From assembly GCA_004173235.1 (NCBI GenBank), contig SEAC01000031.1, positions 1 to 64,000 on the forward strand: a stretch of DNA of 64,000 nucleotides, written 5' to 3'. Below the pieces are notes generated by a model. The model had not been told where the DNA came from and did no database searches. It was given only the letters and a program-made list of their open reading frames with translations. Source of the DNA: Chitinophagaceae bacterium. Its GTDB lineage: Bacteria; Bacteroidota; Bacteroidia; Chitinophagales; Chitinophagaceae. A program made the position numbers and the translations under genes. Positions 9,616-18,235 of this stretch are shown in pieces; positions within the stretch are counted from its first letter, which is position 1, and every line of letters begins with the position of its first letter.

Positions 9616-9638
9616 GGGATGAAGGTACTAAAGGAGCG

Positions 9639-10601
9639 TCAGAACGAGTCGTGCTCGCGCGCACGTCGGCGCGCCATGTTGATGGAGTAGAGCACCGATC
9701 CACCCAGGCAAACAACGATAACGAGCAGCGAGATCGTAACCGGAATATGGAAGCCCGAATGAATCAGCGGTACCAGCATTTTGATCCCGATGAAAACAAG
9801 CACGATGGCAATGCCCTGCTGGAGGTACGCGAACTTGGTGACGGCGCCCTTGAGCAGGAAGAACAAGGAGCGCAGCCCCAGCACAGCGAAGATGTTGGAG
9901 GTATAGATGATCAGGTTGCGCTGCTTCGATTCAGTAACTATTGCGAACACTGCGGGAATGCTGTCGAGCGCAAAAACAATGTCGGTGGTAGCCAGCATGA
10001 CGATGACCACAAAAAGGTTCGTGAAAAAACGCTTGCCGTTTCGGCGCACGGTGAGCTTACCACCCACGTCTTCGTGCACGATGGGAAGAAAGCGGTTGAG
10101 AAATTTATATACCGGGTTGGTTGCGGGGTCGAAGCCCTCGTCGTCGTCCTTCACCATGAATATCTTGATGCCCGTATACACGAGGAAGGCGCCGAAGATG
10201 TAGAGCAGCCAGTGGAAACGTTCCACCAGTGCTACGCCCACGGTGATGAAGATGACGCGGAACAGGATGGCCATCATGATGCCCCAGAGCAGTGCGCGCG
10301 CCACGTGATCGGAAGCGATGCGGAAGAAGCTGAAGATGAGGATGAAGACGAAGATGTTGTCGATGCTCAGGCTCCACTCCATCAGGTAGGCGCTAATGTA
10401 CTCGAGCGCGGGCGCCTTTCCGTACTCATACCACAGGTAACCGAAAAAAGCAAATGCAAGCGCCACCCAGAAGAGCGTCTGGTACAGGGCTTTCTTGATG
10501 CTGATCTCGGTGGAGCGTTTGCTCAGCAGTCCCAGGTCGAGCACGAGGGCGATCACAACTACCAGTCCGAACACCAGGTAACTAAGCTGATCCAGGGTCA
10601 T
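9639..10601 (-). CDS. TerC/Alx family integral membrane protein
   Basis: A 320-residue polytopic membrane protein with about seven to nine hydrophobic segments and the TerC hallmarks: ISAYLMEWSLSIDNIFVF near residue 80 and TTDIVFALDSIPAVFAI near residue 210, whose acidic residues within membrane segments are thought to bind metal. Members include TerC and Alx (manganese export/tellurite resistance). The acidic loop K-D-D-D-E-G-F-D is visible between helices. It lies 23 bp upstream of murF-alr in the same direction and 22 bp downstream of gldG, so it may be cotranscribed. The exact substrate is not evident. Confidence 0.9.
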   Translation of the reverse strand: MTLDQLSYLVFGLVVVIALVLDLGLLSKRSTEISIKKALYQTLFWVALAFAFFGYLWYEYGKAPALEYISAYLMEWSLSIDNIFVFILIFSFFRIASDHVARALLWGIMMAILFRVIFITVGVALVERFHWLLYIFGAFLVYTGIKIFMVKDDDEGFDPATNPVYKFLNRFLPIVHEDVGGKLTVRRNGKRFFTNLFVVIVMLATTDIVFALDSIPAVFAIVTESKQRNLIIYTSNIFAVLGLRSLFFLLKGAVTKFAYLQQGIAIVLVFIGIKMLVPLIHSGFHIPVTISLLVIVVCLGGSVLYSINMARRRAREHDSF

Positions 10602-10623
10602 CTATTCGCCGAATTTTGAAGCG

Positions 10624-12333
10624 CTAAGATACGGAGGTTGCATACCGGCGGCGGCGGATTTGCTGGTAAGCCACGCCGAACAATATGAGCAGCAACACCG
10701 GCACCACGATGTTGATCGCCTGCCAGGTTGTTTTGCCATCTTTCGTGCGCCGCGGGTCGAGGAGGCGCAGCGTGAACTCCTTGCTCCGCGTTTGCAGAAT
10801 GTCGGAAGGGTTGACGAGGTACTCAAGGCTGTTCATAAAGAACTCCTTATTGGCATAGGTATACCGCGTAAAAGGGTTGACGCCCATCGGGAGCGGCCCC
10901 GTGGAAGCACTAAACTGGTTGAGGGCAAGATCGCCGTCGGCCGCCACAATGATCTTCGTTTCAGCCGTTCCCTGCGGGTAAAACTCGTAGCGCTGCGCTT
11001 TAAACGAATCGGCAACAGCGCGCGGAAGTCGTCCGGCATAGAGCGAACGGAAGGCGCCTTCCATCAGGTAGGCCACCGGCACGTTCTTCCGCTTGAAGAG
11101 CTTCTCGTCGGGAGCGATCTGGAGGAATTCGAAGTCGATCTTCGCGGGCGAACCCAGCACACGTGCGTTGGCGGATGATTGTAGTAATACGGTCTTCCGG
11201 ATGCCCGCCGCTTCCACCGTATCCATACTGGTGGGGAAGAAGGCGCGCACGCCGTCAAGGTTTTTGCTGATGGGGTGCTGCGTGCCGTCGAGCACGGGGA
11301 AGAAGGGCCAGTTGACGATGCGCCGCTGCCCGTTGTTGTTGCTCACCTGTGGCAGCTGGTCGCTCTGCATATCCTGAACAAGGTCGGGGTTGATGCGCAC
11401 GCCCCAGTTGAAAAAGAGATCTTCGAGCTGCAACCCGCGGTCGAAGGCGATGAACCCGCCGCTATTGTAAAGGCTATCGAACTCAGCATACACGTTGTCT
11501 ACAAGGAAAAAGATCTTGCCGCCATGCGTGGCGTACTGATCGAGTTTGAGCTTGTCTTCCGTAGTGAACGGACGGGTGGGTTTCATGATCACCACTGCGT
11601 TGATCTCGGTGGGAATGTAAGGAACCTCGCGGATGTTGAGCGTGTCGGCGAAATAGTTCTCGCGTAGCGACGTGAATGCGTCGTTGATGTTGTAGCCCCA
11701 TGCTTCCCCGTTGCCCAGAAGGTAGGCCACGAGCGGCTTTTCTTTCGCACTTACTTTTTCGATCGCATTCGCAAACTTGTACTCGATCGAAGCTTCAATG
11801 TTGTTGTACAATTTCTGCAGCGATTCTGCGTCCGTGCCGAACGATCGCTGCCCTTCGAGCAGATTCACAGGGTACCGACGATCGCCCTGGTACACGATCG
11901 CACCGTGAACGAGCGACACGATCTGAAGGTTGTCCCCCACCTTTTCCGGAGCCTGGATGGCAGCCGGCGCGAGCCCGTAGTTGTCTTTTAATGAATCCAG
12001 CAAAATGCGTGATTCCGTTGAATCGCCCGCGAAGGGGTCGATGAAGCGATACTGGATCTTCGGTCCGCCATTCTCACGCGCTTCGTCGAGGAAGTCTGCC
12101 AGTGTATTCTTGAATTTCCGCGCAAACGAAGGCAGGTCTTTGCCCGTAACGTACACGTCGATGTTGACGGTGCTGTCGAGGCCGTTTAGCAGGCGCTGCG
12201 TGGGCTTGCTCAAAGAATAGCGGTGTTCGGCAGTGAGGTCGAAGCGAGCGTGGAGCAGCGCAGCAACCACGTTGATGGCTACAAGGGCAACGAGCGCAAG
12301 GATGGTGGCGCCGCCTCGGTTTCGTTTGTTCAT
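10624..12333 (-). CDS. gldG: Gliding motility ABC transporter substrate-binding-like protein GldG
   Basis: A 569-residue protein with an N-terminal membrane segment (about 8-28), a large extracytoplasmic domain with the conserved S-L-S-K-P-T-Q-R-L region and a C-terminal membrane helix (VPVLLLILFGVAYQ) before a basic tail. This architecture matches GldG, which works with the GldF permease and GldA ATPase in gliding motility and envelope biogenesis. Its start overlaps the gldF stop (ATGA). gldA is not next to it; it lies elsewhere, as in many Bacteroidetes. A one-mismatch variant of the 10-mer (GTAGTAATAC, 11181) encodes V-L-L with codons GTA TTA CTA that are unusual for this gene. Confidence 0.92.
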   Translation of the reverse strand: MNKRNRGGATILALVALVAINVVAALLHARFDLTAEHRYSLSKPTQRLLNGLDSTVNIDVYVTGKDLPSFARKFKNTLADFLDEARENGGPKIQYRFIDPFAGDSTESRILLDSLKDNYGLAPAAIQAPEKVGDNLQIVSLVHGAIVYQGDRRYPVNLLEGQRSFGTDAESLQKLYNNIEASIEYKFANAIEKVSAKEKPLVAYLLGNGEAWGYNINDAFTSLRENYFADTLNIREVPYIPTEINAVVIMKPTRPFTTEDKLKLDQYATHGGKIFFLVDNVYAEFDSLYNSGGFIAFDRGLQLEDLFFNWGVRINPDLVQDMQSDQLPQVSNNNGQRRIVNWPFFPVLDGTQHPISKNLDGVRAFFPTSMDTVEAAGIRKTVLLQSSANARVLGSPAKIDFEFLQIAPDEKLFKRKNVPVAYLMEGAFRSLYAGRLPRAVADSFKAQRYEFYPQGTAETKIIVAADGDLALNQFSASTGPLPMGVNPFTRYTYANKEFFMNSLEYLVNPSDILQTRSKEFTLRLLDPRRTKDGKTTWQAINIVVPVLLLILFGVAYQQIRRRRYATSVS

Positions 12334-13055
12334 GCGCGTTGCACCAGGGTTTGACGGGTGAGAAAAAGAAAGAAAAAGGCAAGTGAAGCGAAATAGACCA
12401 GGTCGCGGGTGTCGAGCACGCCGCGGCTGATGCTGCGGTAGTGCGCGTCTATGCCGATGAGGTCGAGGTAGAAGTCGGCGCCGCCGCGAAAGGGCGCCAG
12501 GCCGCTCAGGGCGTGGAAGCCGTAATACAGAAAGAGGCAGGCGATGAGGCTCAGTATAAAGGCGATGACCGCGTTGTTGGTGCGGCTGCTGATGAAGATG
12601 CTGATGGCTGTGAAGACGGCTGCAAGAAAGAAGAGCCCGGCATACGAACCGGCTGCTGCGCCCCCATCAATGCCGGTACCCGAAGAGGCGAGGTAGTTGA
12701 TGGTGAAAAAGTAAACCACGGTAGGCAGGAGCGCAATGATCACGATGATGAGCGCACCCCAGAATTTCCCGGCAACGATCTGGCCTGCTGTAAGCGGTCG
12801 CGTGCGCAGGATCTCGAAGGTTCCGCCGCGGTATTCGTCGGCAAAGGAGCGCATGCAGATGGCAGGTATCAGAAAAAGCAGGATCCACGGTGCAAGCTCG
12901 AAATACGCGTCCAGCGTCGCGTAGCCGCTGTCGAGAATGTTGTTCGGAAACACGAAAAGCACCAACCCGTTCACCAGTAGAAATACAATAATGGCAATGA
13001 CGCCGGTAAGACTACCGAAAAACTGGCCGAGCTCCTTTTTACAGATGGACCACAT
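12330..13055 (-). CDS. gldF: Gliding motility ABC transporter permease GldF
   Basis: A 241-residue ABC-2-type permease with six hydrophobic segments and the conserved S-F-A-D-E-Y-R-G-G-T-F-E-I-L-R-T-R-P cytoplasmic motif after the second helix. It pairs with GldG. I start at the ATG at 13055 (MWSICKKELGQFFGSLTG), the usual N-terminus of the family; the longer frame is translated intergenic repeat. A copy of the 10-mer is present at 12977 (antisense; encodes V-F-L). The upstream gap to 13175 contains octamer-type repeats and the isc terminator, so gldF begins a transcription unit. Confidence 0.92.
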   Translation of the reverse strand: MWSICKKELGQFFGSLTGVIAIIVFLLVNGLVLFVFPNNILDSGYATLDAYFELAPWILLFLIPAICMRSFADEYRGGTFEILRTRPLTAGQIVAGKFWGALIIVIIALLPTVVYFFTINYLASSGTGIDGGAAAGSYAGLFFLAAVFTAISIFISSRTNNAVIAFILSLIACLFLYYGFHALSGLAPFRGGADFYLDLIGIDAHYRSISRGVLDTRDLVYFASLAFFFLFLTRQTLVQRA

Positions 13056-13077
13056 AAGCGCTAAAGTAAAGAAAAGG

Positions 13078-13115
13078 GTTTTAGGGTTTTGAGGTTTTAG
13101 GGTTTTGCCTTGCCC
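13078..13115. repeat. Degenerate octamer array
   Basis: About four units of 8 bp alternating GTTTTAGG and GTTTTGAG. It starts about 23 bp before the gldF start codon. It is one of many short-word arrays in intergenic DNA of this window. Confidence 0.7.
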
Positions 13116-13167
13116 GCTGTAGCCCTGGCGAAGGCGGGTGGGCATTACGAGTGCGGAGGTGCACCAA

Positions 13168-13200
13168 CAAAAAAGGCTCCTTCACGGAGCCTCGTATTTT
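13168..13200 (-). terminator. Terminator of the isc operon
   Basis: Stem GGCTCC (13175-13180) / GGAGCC (13186-13191) with a five-base loop; read leftward it ends in a run of T. It lies between the iscA-like stop and gldF. Confidence 0.8.
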
Positions 13201-13202
13201 TT

Positions 13203-13233
13203 CACGATTGACGATTCACGATTCACGATCACA
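13203..13233. repeat. Heptamer array touching the iscA-like stop codon
   Basis: Units of TTCACGA and TTGACGA with period 7; the last unit runs into the TGA of the iscA-like gene. Confidence 0.65.
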
Positions 13234-13579
13234 CTGCGAACGATTCCCCACACCCACAGGTGCGCGAGGCATTCGGGTTGTTGAAGAAGAAACCTTTGCC
13301 ATTGAGACCGTCCGAAAAATCGAGCATGGTATTTACGAGATACAGGAAGCTCTTGAGGTCGGTCACCACCTTCACGTCGTTGTCTTCAAACACCTGGTCC
13401 ATCGGCTTTTGCTCGTTGTCGAAATCAAGCTTGTAGCTCAGTCCCGAACAACCGCCACCCACGACGCCTACGCGCACGAAGTACGCCGGGTCGTCGGCAA
13501 CGCCGGCCTCCTGCATCAACTGGCGCACTTTGTCGCGCGCCTTGTCGGAAACATAGATTGCGTTATCTGTTGCTGTCAT
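13229..13579 (-). CDS. HesB/IscA/ErpA-type iron-sulfur carrier
   Basis: A 116-residue A-type carrier that delivers Fe-S clusters to apoproteins. The three ligand cysteines are present: GGGCSGL (C44) and T-C-G-C-G near the C-terminus (C108, C110). Length and spacing are normal. It is the last gene of an iscS-iscU-iscA order, transcribed leftward. The exact subtype (IscA, ErpA or SufA) cannot be fixed from sequence alone, so I leave the symbol empty. Confidence 0.93.
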   Translation of the reverse strand: MTATDNAIYVSDKARDKVRQLMQEAGVADDPAYFVRVGVVGGGCSGLSYKLDFDNEQKPMDQVFEDNDVKVVTDLKSFLYLVNTMLDFSDGLNGKGFFFNNPNASRTCGCGESFAV

Positions 13580-13693
13580 AAGATCGAATGTGCTGATGGG
13601 GTAATGTGCTAATGGGGTACTCCTTTAACTGGCTCAGGAAGACAACAAATTTGTCAGGCTGAGCACAGTCGATGCCCCCACTACCCCATTCGG

Positions 13694-14113
13694 TTAGTGA
13701 ACAATGGATTCGTCGAACTTGAGTTCTTCCAGACCGTTCTTCACGCGGTAGTCGTTGATAGCCGCTTTGATGGCGTCTTCGGCGAGAACGGAGCAGTGGA
13801 TCTTCACCGGTGGGAGGTTGAGCTCCTCAACGATGTCCATGTTGTCGATCTTCATTGCGTCATCGATCGACTTGCCCTTGAGCCACTCGGTGGCAACGGA
13901 CGAAGAGGCGATCGCGGAGCCGCAACCGAAGGTCTTGAATTTCGCGTCCTTGATGAGGCCCGTCGCATCGTCCACCTCGATCTGCAGGCGCATTACGTCG
14001 CCGCACTCGGGTGCACCCACGAGGCCGGTACCCACGTTCTTATTGCCCTTATCGAGCGTACCCACGTTCTTGGGGTTGTTGTAGTGATCCAGTAATTTAT
14101 CTGAGTATGCCAT
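13694..14113 (-). CDS. iscU: Iron-sulfur cluster scaffold IscU
   Basis: A 139-residue scaffold on which [2Fe-2S] clusters are built with sulfur from IscS. Ligands are visible: APECGD (C37 and D39), TFGCGSAIAS (C64) and KIHCSVLAEDAI (C107, with the adjacent His). I start at ATG 14113 (MAYSDKLLDHYNNPKNVG), the canonical family start; the upstream frame extension crosses a T-rich tract and repeat DNA. The LPPVK chaperone-binding motif (residues about 100-104) is present, which implies Hsc-type chaperone handling. Confidence 0.96.
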   Translation of the reverse strand: MAYSDKLLDHYNNPKNVGTLDKGNKNVGTGLVGAPECGDVMRLQIEVDDATGLIKDAKFKTFGCGSAIASSSVATEWLKGKSIDDAMKIDNMDIVEELNLPPVKIHCSVLAEDAIKAAINDYRVKNGLEELKFDESIVH

Positions 14114-14135
14114 GATCGTGTTTTTTTGTTTTTTA

Positions 14136-14181
14136 GAGACGCACATAGTGCGGTTTTACAGTGAGACGCACATAGTGCGTC
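14136..14181. repeat. Two direct copies of a small palindrome
   Basis: GAGACGCACATAGTGCG occurs at 14136-14152 and 14163-14179. The second copy extends to the near-palindrome GACGCACATAGTGCGTC. A relative, GACGCATTACATGCGTC, occurs at 60896-60912 between hemE and hemF. The pair fills the iscU-iscS gap and could fold in the mRNA between the two genes. Confidence 0.75.
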
Positions 14182-14187
14182 TTTACG

Positions 14188-15405
14188 CTAGTGGTGTGCC
14201 CACTCGATGCTGTTCATATCAATTCCGTCCTTGTACATCTCCCACAGCGGGCTCATTTCGCGAAGCTTGAGCACGGTGTTGCGCACCTGTTCGATCGTAT
14301 AATCGATCTGCTCTTCGGTGGTGTAGCGACCCAAACCGAAACGCAGCGAACTATGTGCCAGATCATCACCTAAACCCAGCGCCTTGAGCACATAGGAAGG
14401 CTCCAGCGAAGCCGATGTGCAGGCCGAGCCCGAGGAGAGCGCAATGTTCTTGTTGAAGCCCATCATCAGGCCTTCGCCTTCAACGTATTTGAACGAAATG
14501 TTGGTCACATGCGGGAGGCGGTGTTCCTTGCTGCCGTTCACATAAGCTTCTTCGAGGCTCATGAGGGCATTCTCGAGCTTGTCGCGCAGCTTCGAAAGAC
14601 GCTCCGCATCCTGCGCCATTTCCAAACGGGCGAGTTCGCAGGCCTTACCGAATCCAACAATGCCGGGAACGTTGAGCGTGCCCGAGCGCATACCACGCTC
14701 GTGGCCGCCACCGTCCATCTGCGCTGTCACTTTCACGCGCGGATTCTTGCGGCGTACATAGAGGGCGCCGATGCCTTTCGGACCGTACATCTTGTGCGCG
14801 GTCATGGCCAGCAGGTCGATGTGATCGGCGTTGACGTCAACAGGGATCTTGCCCACCGCCTGCGTGGCATCGGTGAACAGAAGCACTCCGTGCTTGCGCG
14901 CGATGGCACCGATTTCGCGGATAGGCATCACCGTTCCGATCTCATTGTTGCCATACATAAGGGCAATGAGGATCGTATTGGGACGGATCGCTGCTTCCAC
15001 TTCTTCGGGCGTAACGATGCCTTCGTTGTTCACCTGGAGGTAGGTCACTTCGGCACCCAGCTTTTCAACGTGCTTGCACGTGTCGAGCACTGCTTTATGC
15101 TCGATGTTGCAGGTGATGATGTGATTGCCCTTGCTGGCATACATTTCAAACACGCCTTTGATGGCGAGGTTATCAGCCTCGGTGGCACCCGAAGTGAAGA
15201 TCACTTCTTTCGGGTCGGCGCCAATGAGCTGGGCCACCTGCTCGCGGGCATAGTCAACGGCCTCTTCGGCCTGCCATCCAAACGGGTGGTTGCGGCTCGC
15301 GGCGTTGCCATAGCTTTCGGTGAAGTAAGGTATCATGGCCTCTACCACCCGCGGATCGCAGGGAGTAGTGGCATTATGGTCGAGATATACGGGTAGTTTC
15401 AACAT
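14188..15405 (-). CDS. iscS: Cysteine desulfurase IscS
   Basis: A 405-residue PLP enzyme that takes sulfur from L-cysteine for Fe-S assembly. Visible features: N-terminal [15 protein letters not shown], the PLP lysine in [17 protein letters not shown], and the catalytic Cys in [10 protein letters not shown], a long-loop group I (IscS/NifS) signature. I choose ATG 15405 (MLKLPVYLD); Mets at 15420 and 15432 are in frame, but a TAAATTTG -7 box at 15430-15437 overlaps the longest start, which argues for a downstream one. First gene of the isc operon. Confidence 0.95.
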   Translation of the reverse strand: MLKLPVYLDHNATTPCDPRVVEAMIPYFTESYGNAASRNHPFGWQAEEAVDYAREQVAQLIGADPKEVIFTSGATEADNLAIKGVFEMYASKGNHIITCNIEHKAVLDTCKHVEKLGAEVTYLQVNNEGIVTPEEVEAAIRPNTILIALMYGNNEIGTVMPIREIGAIARKHGVLLFTDATQAVGKIPVDVNADHIDLLAMTAHKMYGPKGIGALYVRRKNPRVKVTAQMDGGGHERGMRSGTLNVPGIVGFGKACELARLEMAQDAERLSKLRDKLENALMSLEEAYVNGSKEHRLPHVTNISFKYVEGEGLMMGFNKNIALSSGSACTSASLEPSYVLKALGLGDDLAHSSLRFGLGRYTTEEQIDYTIEQVRNTVLKLREMSPLWEMYKDGIDMNSIEWAHH

Positions 15406-15429
15406 ATGCGTAGGTTCCATTTCAGCACA

Positions 15430-15437
15430 CAAATTTA
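15430..15437 (-). promoter_or_regulatory. Putative isc operon promoter -7 element
   Basis: Read leftward: TAAATTTG, matching TAnnTTTG exactly, about 24 nt before the chosen iscS start. The -33 box is not clear. No IscR-like operator was recognised. Confidence 0.55.
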
Positions 15438-15512
15438 CTCTAAAAACAGCCCCGACCTGAGGAAAATCAGGTTAAGGAAAGCTAATTTTACCCATTTCGC
15501 AAACAAGCAGCC

Positions 15513-15914
15513 ATGGAAAAAGTTGAACACATCGGAATCGCCGTAAAGTCGCTCGCAGCCTCCGTTCCCCTCTTTGAGAAGCTCCTGAACACCCCCTGCT
15601 ACAAAACCGAGGCGGTGGCTTCCGAAGCCGTTCGCACCGCCTTTTTCCAGTCGGGGCCCAACAAGATCGAACTGCTGGAATCGGCTACGGAGGATGGCGT
15701 GATCGCGAAATTCATAGAAAAAAAGGGGGAAGGCATCCACCATATCGCCTTCGACGTCACCGATATCCGGGCAGAAATGGCCCGGCTAAAGTCCGAGGGG
15801 TTCACGCTGCTCAACGAGCAGCCAAAAGCGGGCGCCGACGACAAGCTCGTGTGTTTTCTCCACCCGAAGGGCACCAACGGCGTACTCATCGAGCTGTGCC
15901 AGCCGAAGCCTTAG
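15513..15914 (+). CDS. mce: Methylmalonyl-CoA epimerase
   Basis: A 133-residue glyoxalase/VOC-fold metalloenzyme interconverting (2R)- and (2S)-methylmalonyl-CoA in propionate/succinate metabolism. The protein has the family's paired beta-alpha-beta-beta-beta modules, with metal-ligand candidates in E-H-I-G-I-A-V (H7 region), the GIHHIAFDV motif (His 76 region) and the terminal VLIELCQP (Glu). Length is normal. It stands alone, divergent from iscS and convergent with the secreted protein gene, with a terminator 38 bp after the stop. Confidence 0.93.
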   Translation: MEKVEHIGIAVKSLAASVPLFEKLLNTPCYKTEAVASEAVRTAFFQSGPNKIELLESATEDGVIAKFIEKKGEGIHHIAFDVTDIRAEMARLKSEGFTLLNEQPKAGADDKLVCFLHPKGTNGVLIELCQPKP

Positions 15915-15951
15915 GCGTGCCGGCACCGGGTTTCCGGCCGGTGGTCAAACA

Positions 15952-15978
15952 AAAACGGATGCCGCTGGCATCCGTTTT
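15952..15978. terminator. Bidirectional terminator
   Basis: Perfect 12-bp stem AAAACGGATGCC / GGCATCCGTTTT with loop GCT, between the convergent mce and 16005-17006 genes; A- and T-rich arms allow use in both directions. Confidence 0.88.
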
Positions 15979-16004
15979 CTATTTCGATTCGGTCAAGACC
16001 TAAA

Positions 16005-17006
16005 TCAGAGGATTACTTTCTGACTGGCTGCAACCCCACTCTCCGTTACAACGGCAACGATGCAAAGGCCTTTGTAATTGGTGGGTACGAGCACCTGGCC
16101 GATGGCGGAGCCCATTTTCTGCTCCTGAAGCACCTGGCCGGCGAGGTTCATGATGCGGATGCTGGCGTCTTTCACTTCGCTTCCGAAGTTCAGTACGAGC
16201 CGGCCGGTTGTTGCCGTCATTTTGATGGAAGCGTCGGCAGTGGCGCGGAGGCTGCGTACGGCGGTGTACATGAAACGGCCGCCAAAATCAAGCTGCTTTA
16301 CACGCACCTGAAGCGAACCACCGAGGTTGCGGGCTGTGTAGCTGTACTCTTTAATGGTAGAGGTTGTGCCTGCTGCTGCGAGCGTGCCTACCGTTTCCCA
16401 GGCGCGGCCGTCGCGGCTGATTTCTACTTCAAAGCGGTCAGCGTTCACTTCGCCGGCTGTAGACCACTGAACGAGCACGTCGTTGCCGGTGCGGGTGGCG
16501 GTGAAGGCGATGAACTCAACGGGGAGTGCAGAGGGGCTATAGGGGAGGAAGCCTGAAGGCGTGTTGCTTGATGCGAGGTTGTTGGTGCTGTTTCCGGCGA
16601 TGGCCGCGGAAGGTCCGGTGATCAATGTGCCGTTGTTGCTTGCGTTGAGCACCGTAGTGCCACCAAGAATGATCACCTGGGAGTTCTGGTTGGCGTAAAT
16701 CTCGCCTGCAGGGTAAACGAATACGATGCTTTGGCTGCTGAGGCGCAGCTTCGCACCACCACCCACGAAGTTCAGGCGGCCGCCTACACGAATGTCCATC
16801 GTGTAAGACGTTTGGTTAATGTTCGTTGTGATGGTCACAATGCGATCGTTGGGTATGTACACCATATCCTTATCAGTGGGTACGGATGCGGGGCTCCAGG
16901 TTGCCGGATTGGTCCAGTTGCCGTCAGCGACTGCCTTCAGCGTGCGGGCATTGGCAAAGGAAGAAAAAACAACAAGGGCGAGGAGGGTAGCGAAGAACTG
17001 TTTCAT
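16005..17006 (-). CDS. Secreted protein with G8-like start and type IX-like C-terminal domain
   Basis: A 333-residue protein. Residues 1-20 (MKQFFATLLALVVFSSFANA) are a signal peptide, and this fixes the start at 17006 rather than the upstream Met. Residues about 28-100 (GNWTNPATWSPASVPTDKDMVYIP...) resemble G8-type or other beta-helical modules in Bacteroidetes surface proteins. The middle (PVEFIAFTATRTGNDVLVQWSTAGEVNADRFEVEIS) is a fibronectin-like stretch commonly seen before type IX secretion domains, and the last 80 residues (LNFGSEVKDASIRIMNLAGQVL...SQKVIL) look like a type IX sorting domain. It likely reaches the cell surface. It has an exceptionally clear promoter and about a 95-nt leader. 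Confidence 0.8.
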   Translation of the reverse strand: MKQFFATLLALVVFSSFANARTLKAVADGNWTNPATWSPASVPTDKDMVYIPNDRIVTITTNINQTSYTMDIRVGGRLNFVGGGAKLRLSSQSIVFVYPAGEIYANQNSQVIILGGTTVLNASNNGTLITGPSAAIAGNSTNNLASSNTPSGFLPYSPSALPVEFIAFTATRTGNDVLVQWSTAGEVNADRFEVEISRDGRAWETVGTLAAAGTTSTIKEYSYTARNLGGSLQVRVKQLDFGGRFMYTAVRSLRATADASIKMTATTGRLVLNFGSEVKDASIRIMNLAGQVLQEQKMGSAIGQVLVPTNYKGLCIVAVVTESGVAASQKVIL

Positions 17007-17108
17007 AAGTGTGATTGGGTACGGAGTTAATGATTTCAACTATTATCTCTAAACGAAATCGTTAGTTTTCTCTAGGGGTTTGGGGGTACCGCTTTCGTTT
17101 TGAGAATG

Positions 17109-17139
17109 CAAATATAGCAGGGCTTCTTAGCAAAAACAA
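17109..17139 (-). promoter_or_regulatory. Bacteroidetes-type promoter of the secreted protein gene
   Basis: Read leftward: TTG (17137-17139), 20 nt, then TATATTTG (17109-17116), close to the housekeeping consensus. The inverted pair of 10-mers (17139-17171) lies directly upstream of the -33 box. Confidence 0.75.
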
Positions 17140-17171
17140 GTATTTCTACTACTTTTTATGGTAGAAATACT
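17139..17171. repeat. Inverted pair of the GTAGAAATAC 10-mer
   Basis: AGTATTTCTAC (17139-17149) and GTAGAAATACT (17161-17171) form perfect 11-bp arms around an 11-base T-rich spacer, in an AT-rich island (about 17100-17270) that contrasts with the GC-rich surroundings. This is the only place in the window where two copies of the 10-mer face each other. Confidence 0.9.
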
Positions 17172-17345
17172 GCATCCAAATACATCATTACACTTAGTTG
17201 ATGTCCTAATTATCTGGTTATCAACCAAATAGCAAACTTGTTGCTGAGTAGTTTTTACGGTCGCTACCGTCAATTTCATCGGGTACTTTGTACACATTAA
17301 CCCCCGGAAACAGGCCAAAAAGGGCACCGCAGAGCGCCTGCGCCC
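17172..17345. other. AT-rich intergenic stretch, no gene supported
   Basis: Between the promoter of the secreted protein and the rnc terminator. A 66-codon leftward frame (17127-17327) exists but overlaps the promoter, and its cysteine-rich, low-complexity translation does not look like a protein. No RNA gene was recognised. Confidence 0.5.
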
Positions 17346-17349
17346 GACG

Positions 17350-17383
17350 TCGGAAATAAAAAAACACTTAGTAAACTAAGTGT
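17350..17383 (-). terminator. Terminator of the acpP-fabF-rnc operon
   Basis: ACACTTAGT (17364-17372) and ACTAAGTGT (17375-17383) form a 9-bp stem; read leftward it is followed by a run of seven T. Confidence 0.85.
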
Positions 17384-17410
17384 CGCGGTAAAGGTTTAGG
17401 AGTTGCAACA

Positions 17411-18235
17411 TCAATACCCGTTGCCGGTAGAATCGGAATTCTCGATCCCGAGCTTCTCCACAGCATTTTGTGCGGCTATCTGGGAGGCGTCTTTCTTATT
17501 AAAGGCCTTGCCCTCGGCAATGACCTTTCCGTTGAGCACCGCCCCTACCGTAAACAGGCGGCGGCCGTTTTCCAGCTTCTCCCCGATCGTTTCAAATTCG
17601 AGGGTCTTACCGTGCTTATTTGCCCAGCCGTAGAGCTTGTTCTTCTGGTTGATGTCGCGGGTTTCCAGCTCATCCATATGCATATGGGGTTGCACGATAT
17701 GGTGCAGCACCCAGCGCACGGTCTTCTTATACCCGAGGTCGAGGTACACGGCGCCCACGAGTGCCTCGAGGGTGTTGCCGAAGATCTGGCTGGTTTTCAG
17801 GGAGGCATCCGACTTGTTGAAAAGGGTCACTTTCTTGAGACCCATGCGGATGGCGATGTCGTTGAGCTGGGCTCGGTTCACCATTTTACTCCGCATTTCG
17901 GTGAGGAAGCCTTCGTCTTTGTAAGGATAACGCTTGAAAAGGTATTCGGCTACCAGCGCGCTGAGGATCGCATCGCCCAGGTATTCCAGGCGCTCGTTGT
18001 TCTCGTCGCTGGTTTCCTTGATGGAGCGATGGGTGAGCGCGGTCTTGTACAAGCCGACGTTGCCCGGTGAATAGCCGAGCAGGCCTTTCAGCAGCTTTTT
18101 AAAGGAGGTATCGCCGTCTTTCTTCTTATAAAGGGATTTCCAGAAACTCACGCGTTGGGTCGACGGGTTTGGCGCCGGATTCGGGCTTAAGTTACGCCGA
18201 ATATTTCTTAAAGATGACACAGGCGTTGTGGCCAC
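17411..18235 (-). CDS. rnc: Ribonuclease III
   Basis: A 274-residue (from the first ATG) double-strand-specific RNase that processes rRNA precursors and some mRNAs. The catalytic signature N-E-R-L-E-Y-L-G-D-A-I-L lies near residue 80, the second acidic site in FGNTLEALVGAVYLD near residue 155, and a dsRNA-binding domain (NKKDASQIAAQNAVEKL) ends the protein. The ATG at 18235 overlaps the fabF 3' end by 44 bp and gives an unusual basic N-terminal extension; a GTG at 18151 would give 246 aa with no overlap. I report the ATG but the GTG is a real alternative. Cotranscribed with acpP-fabF, a common arrangement in bacteria. Confidence 0.93.
   Translation of the reverse strand: MATTPVSSLRNIRRNLSPNPAPNPSTQRVSFWKSLYKKKDGDTSFKKLLKGLLGYSPGNVGLYKTALTHRSIKETSDENNERLEYLGDAILSALVAEYLFKRYPYKDEGFLTEMRSKMVNRAQLNDIAIRMGLKKVTLFNKSDASLKTSQIFGNTLEALVGAVYLDLGYKKTVRWVLHHIVQPHMHMDELETRDINQKNKLYGWANKHGKTLEFETIGEKLENGRRLFTVGAVLNGKVIAEGKAFNKKDASQIAAQNAVEKLGIENSDSTGNGY

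Noticed and set aside
17127-17327. 66-codon leftward frame in the AT-rich island
   Set aside because: It overlaps a clear promoter and the 10-mer pair; composition is not protein-like and no start context is seen.
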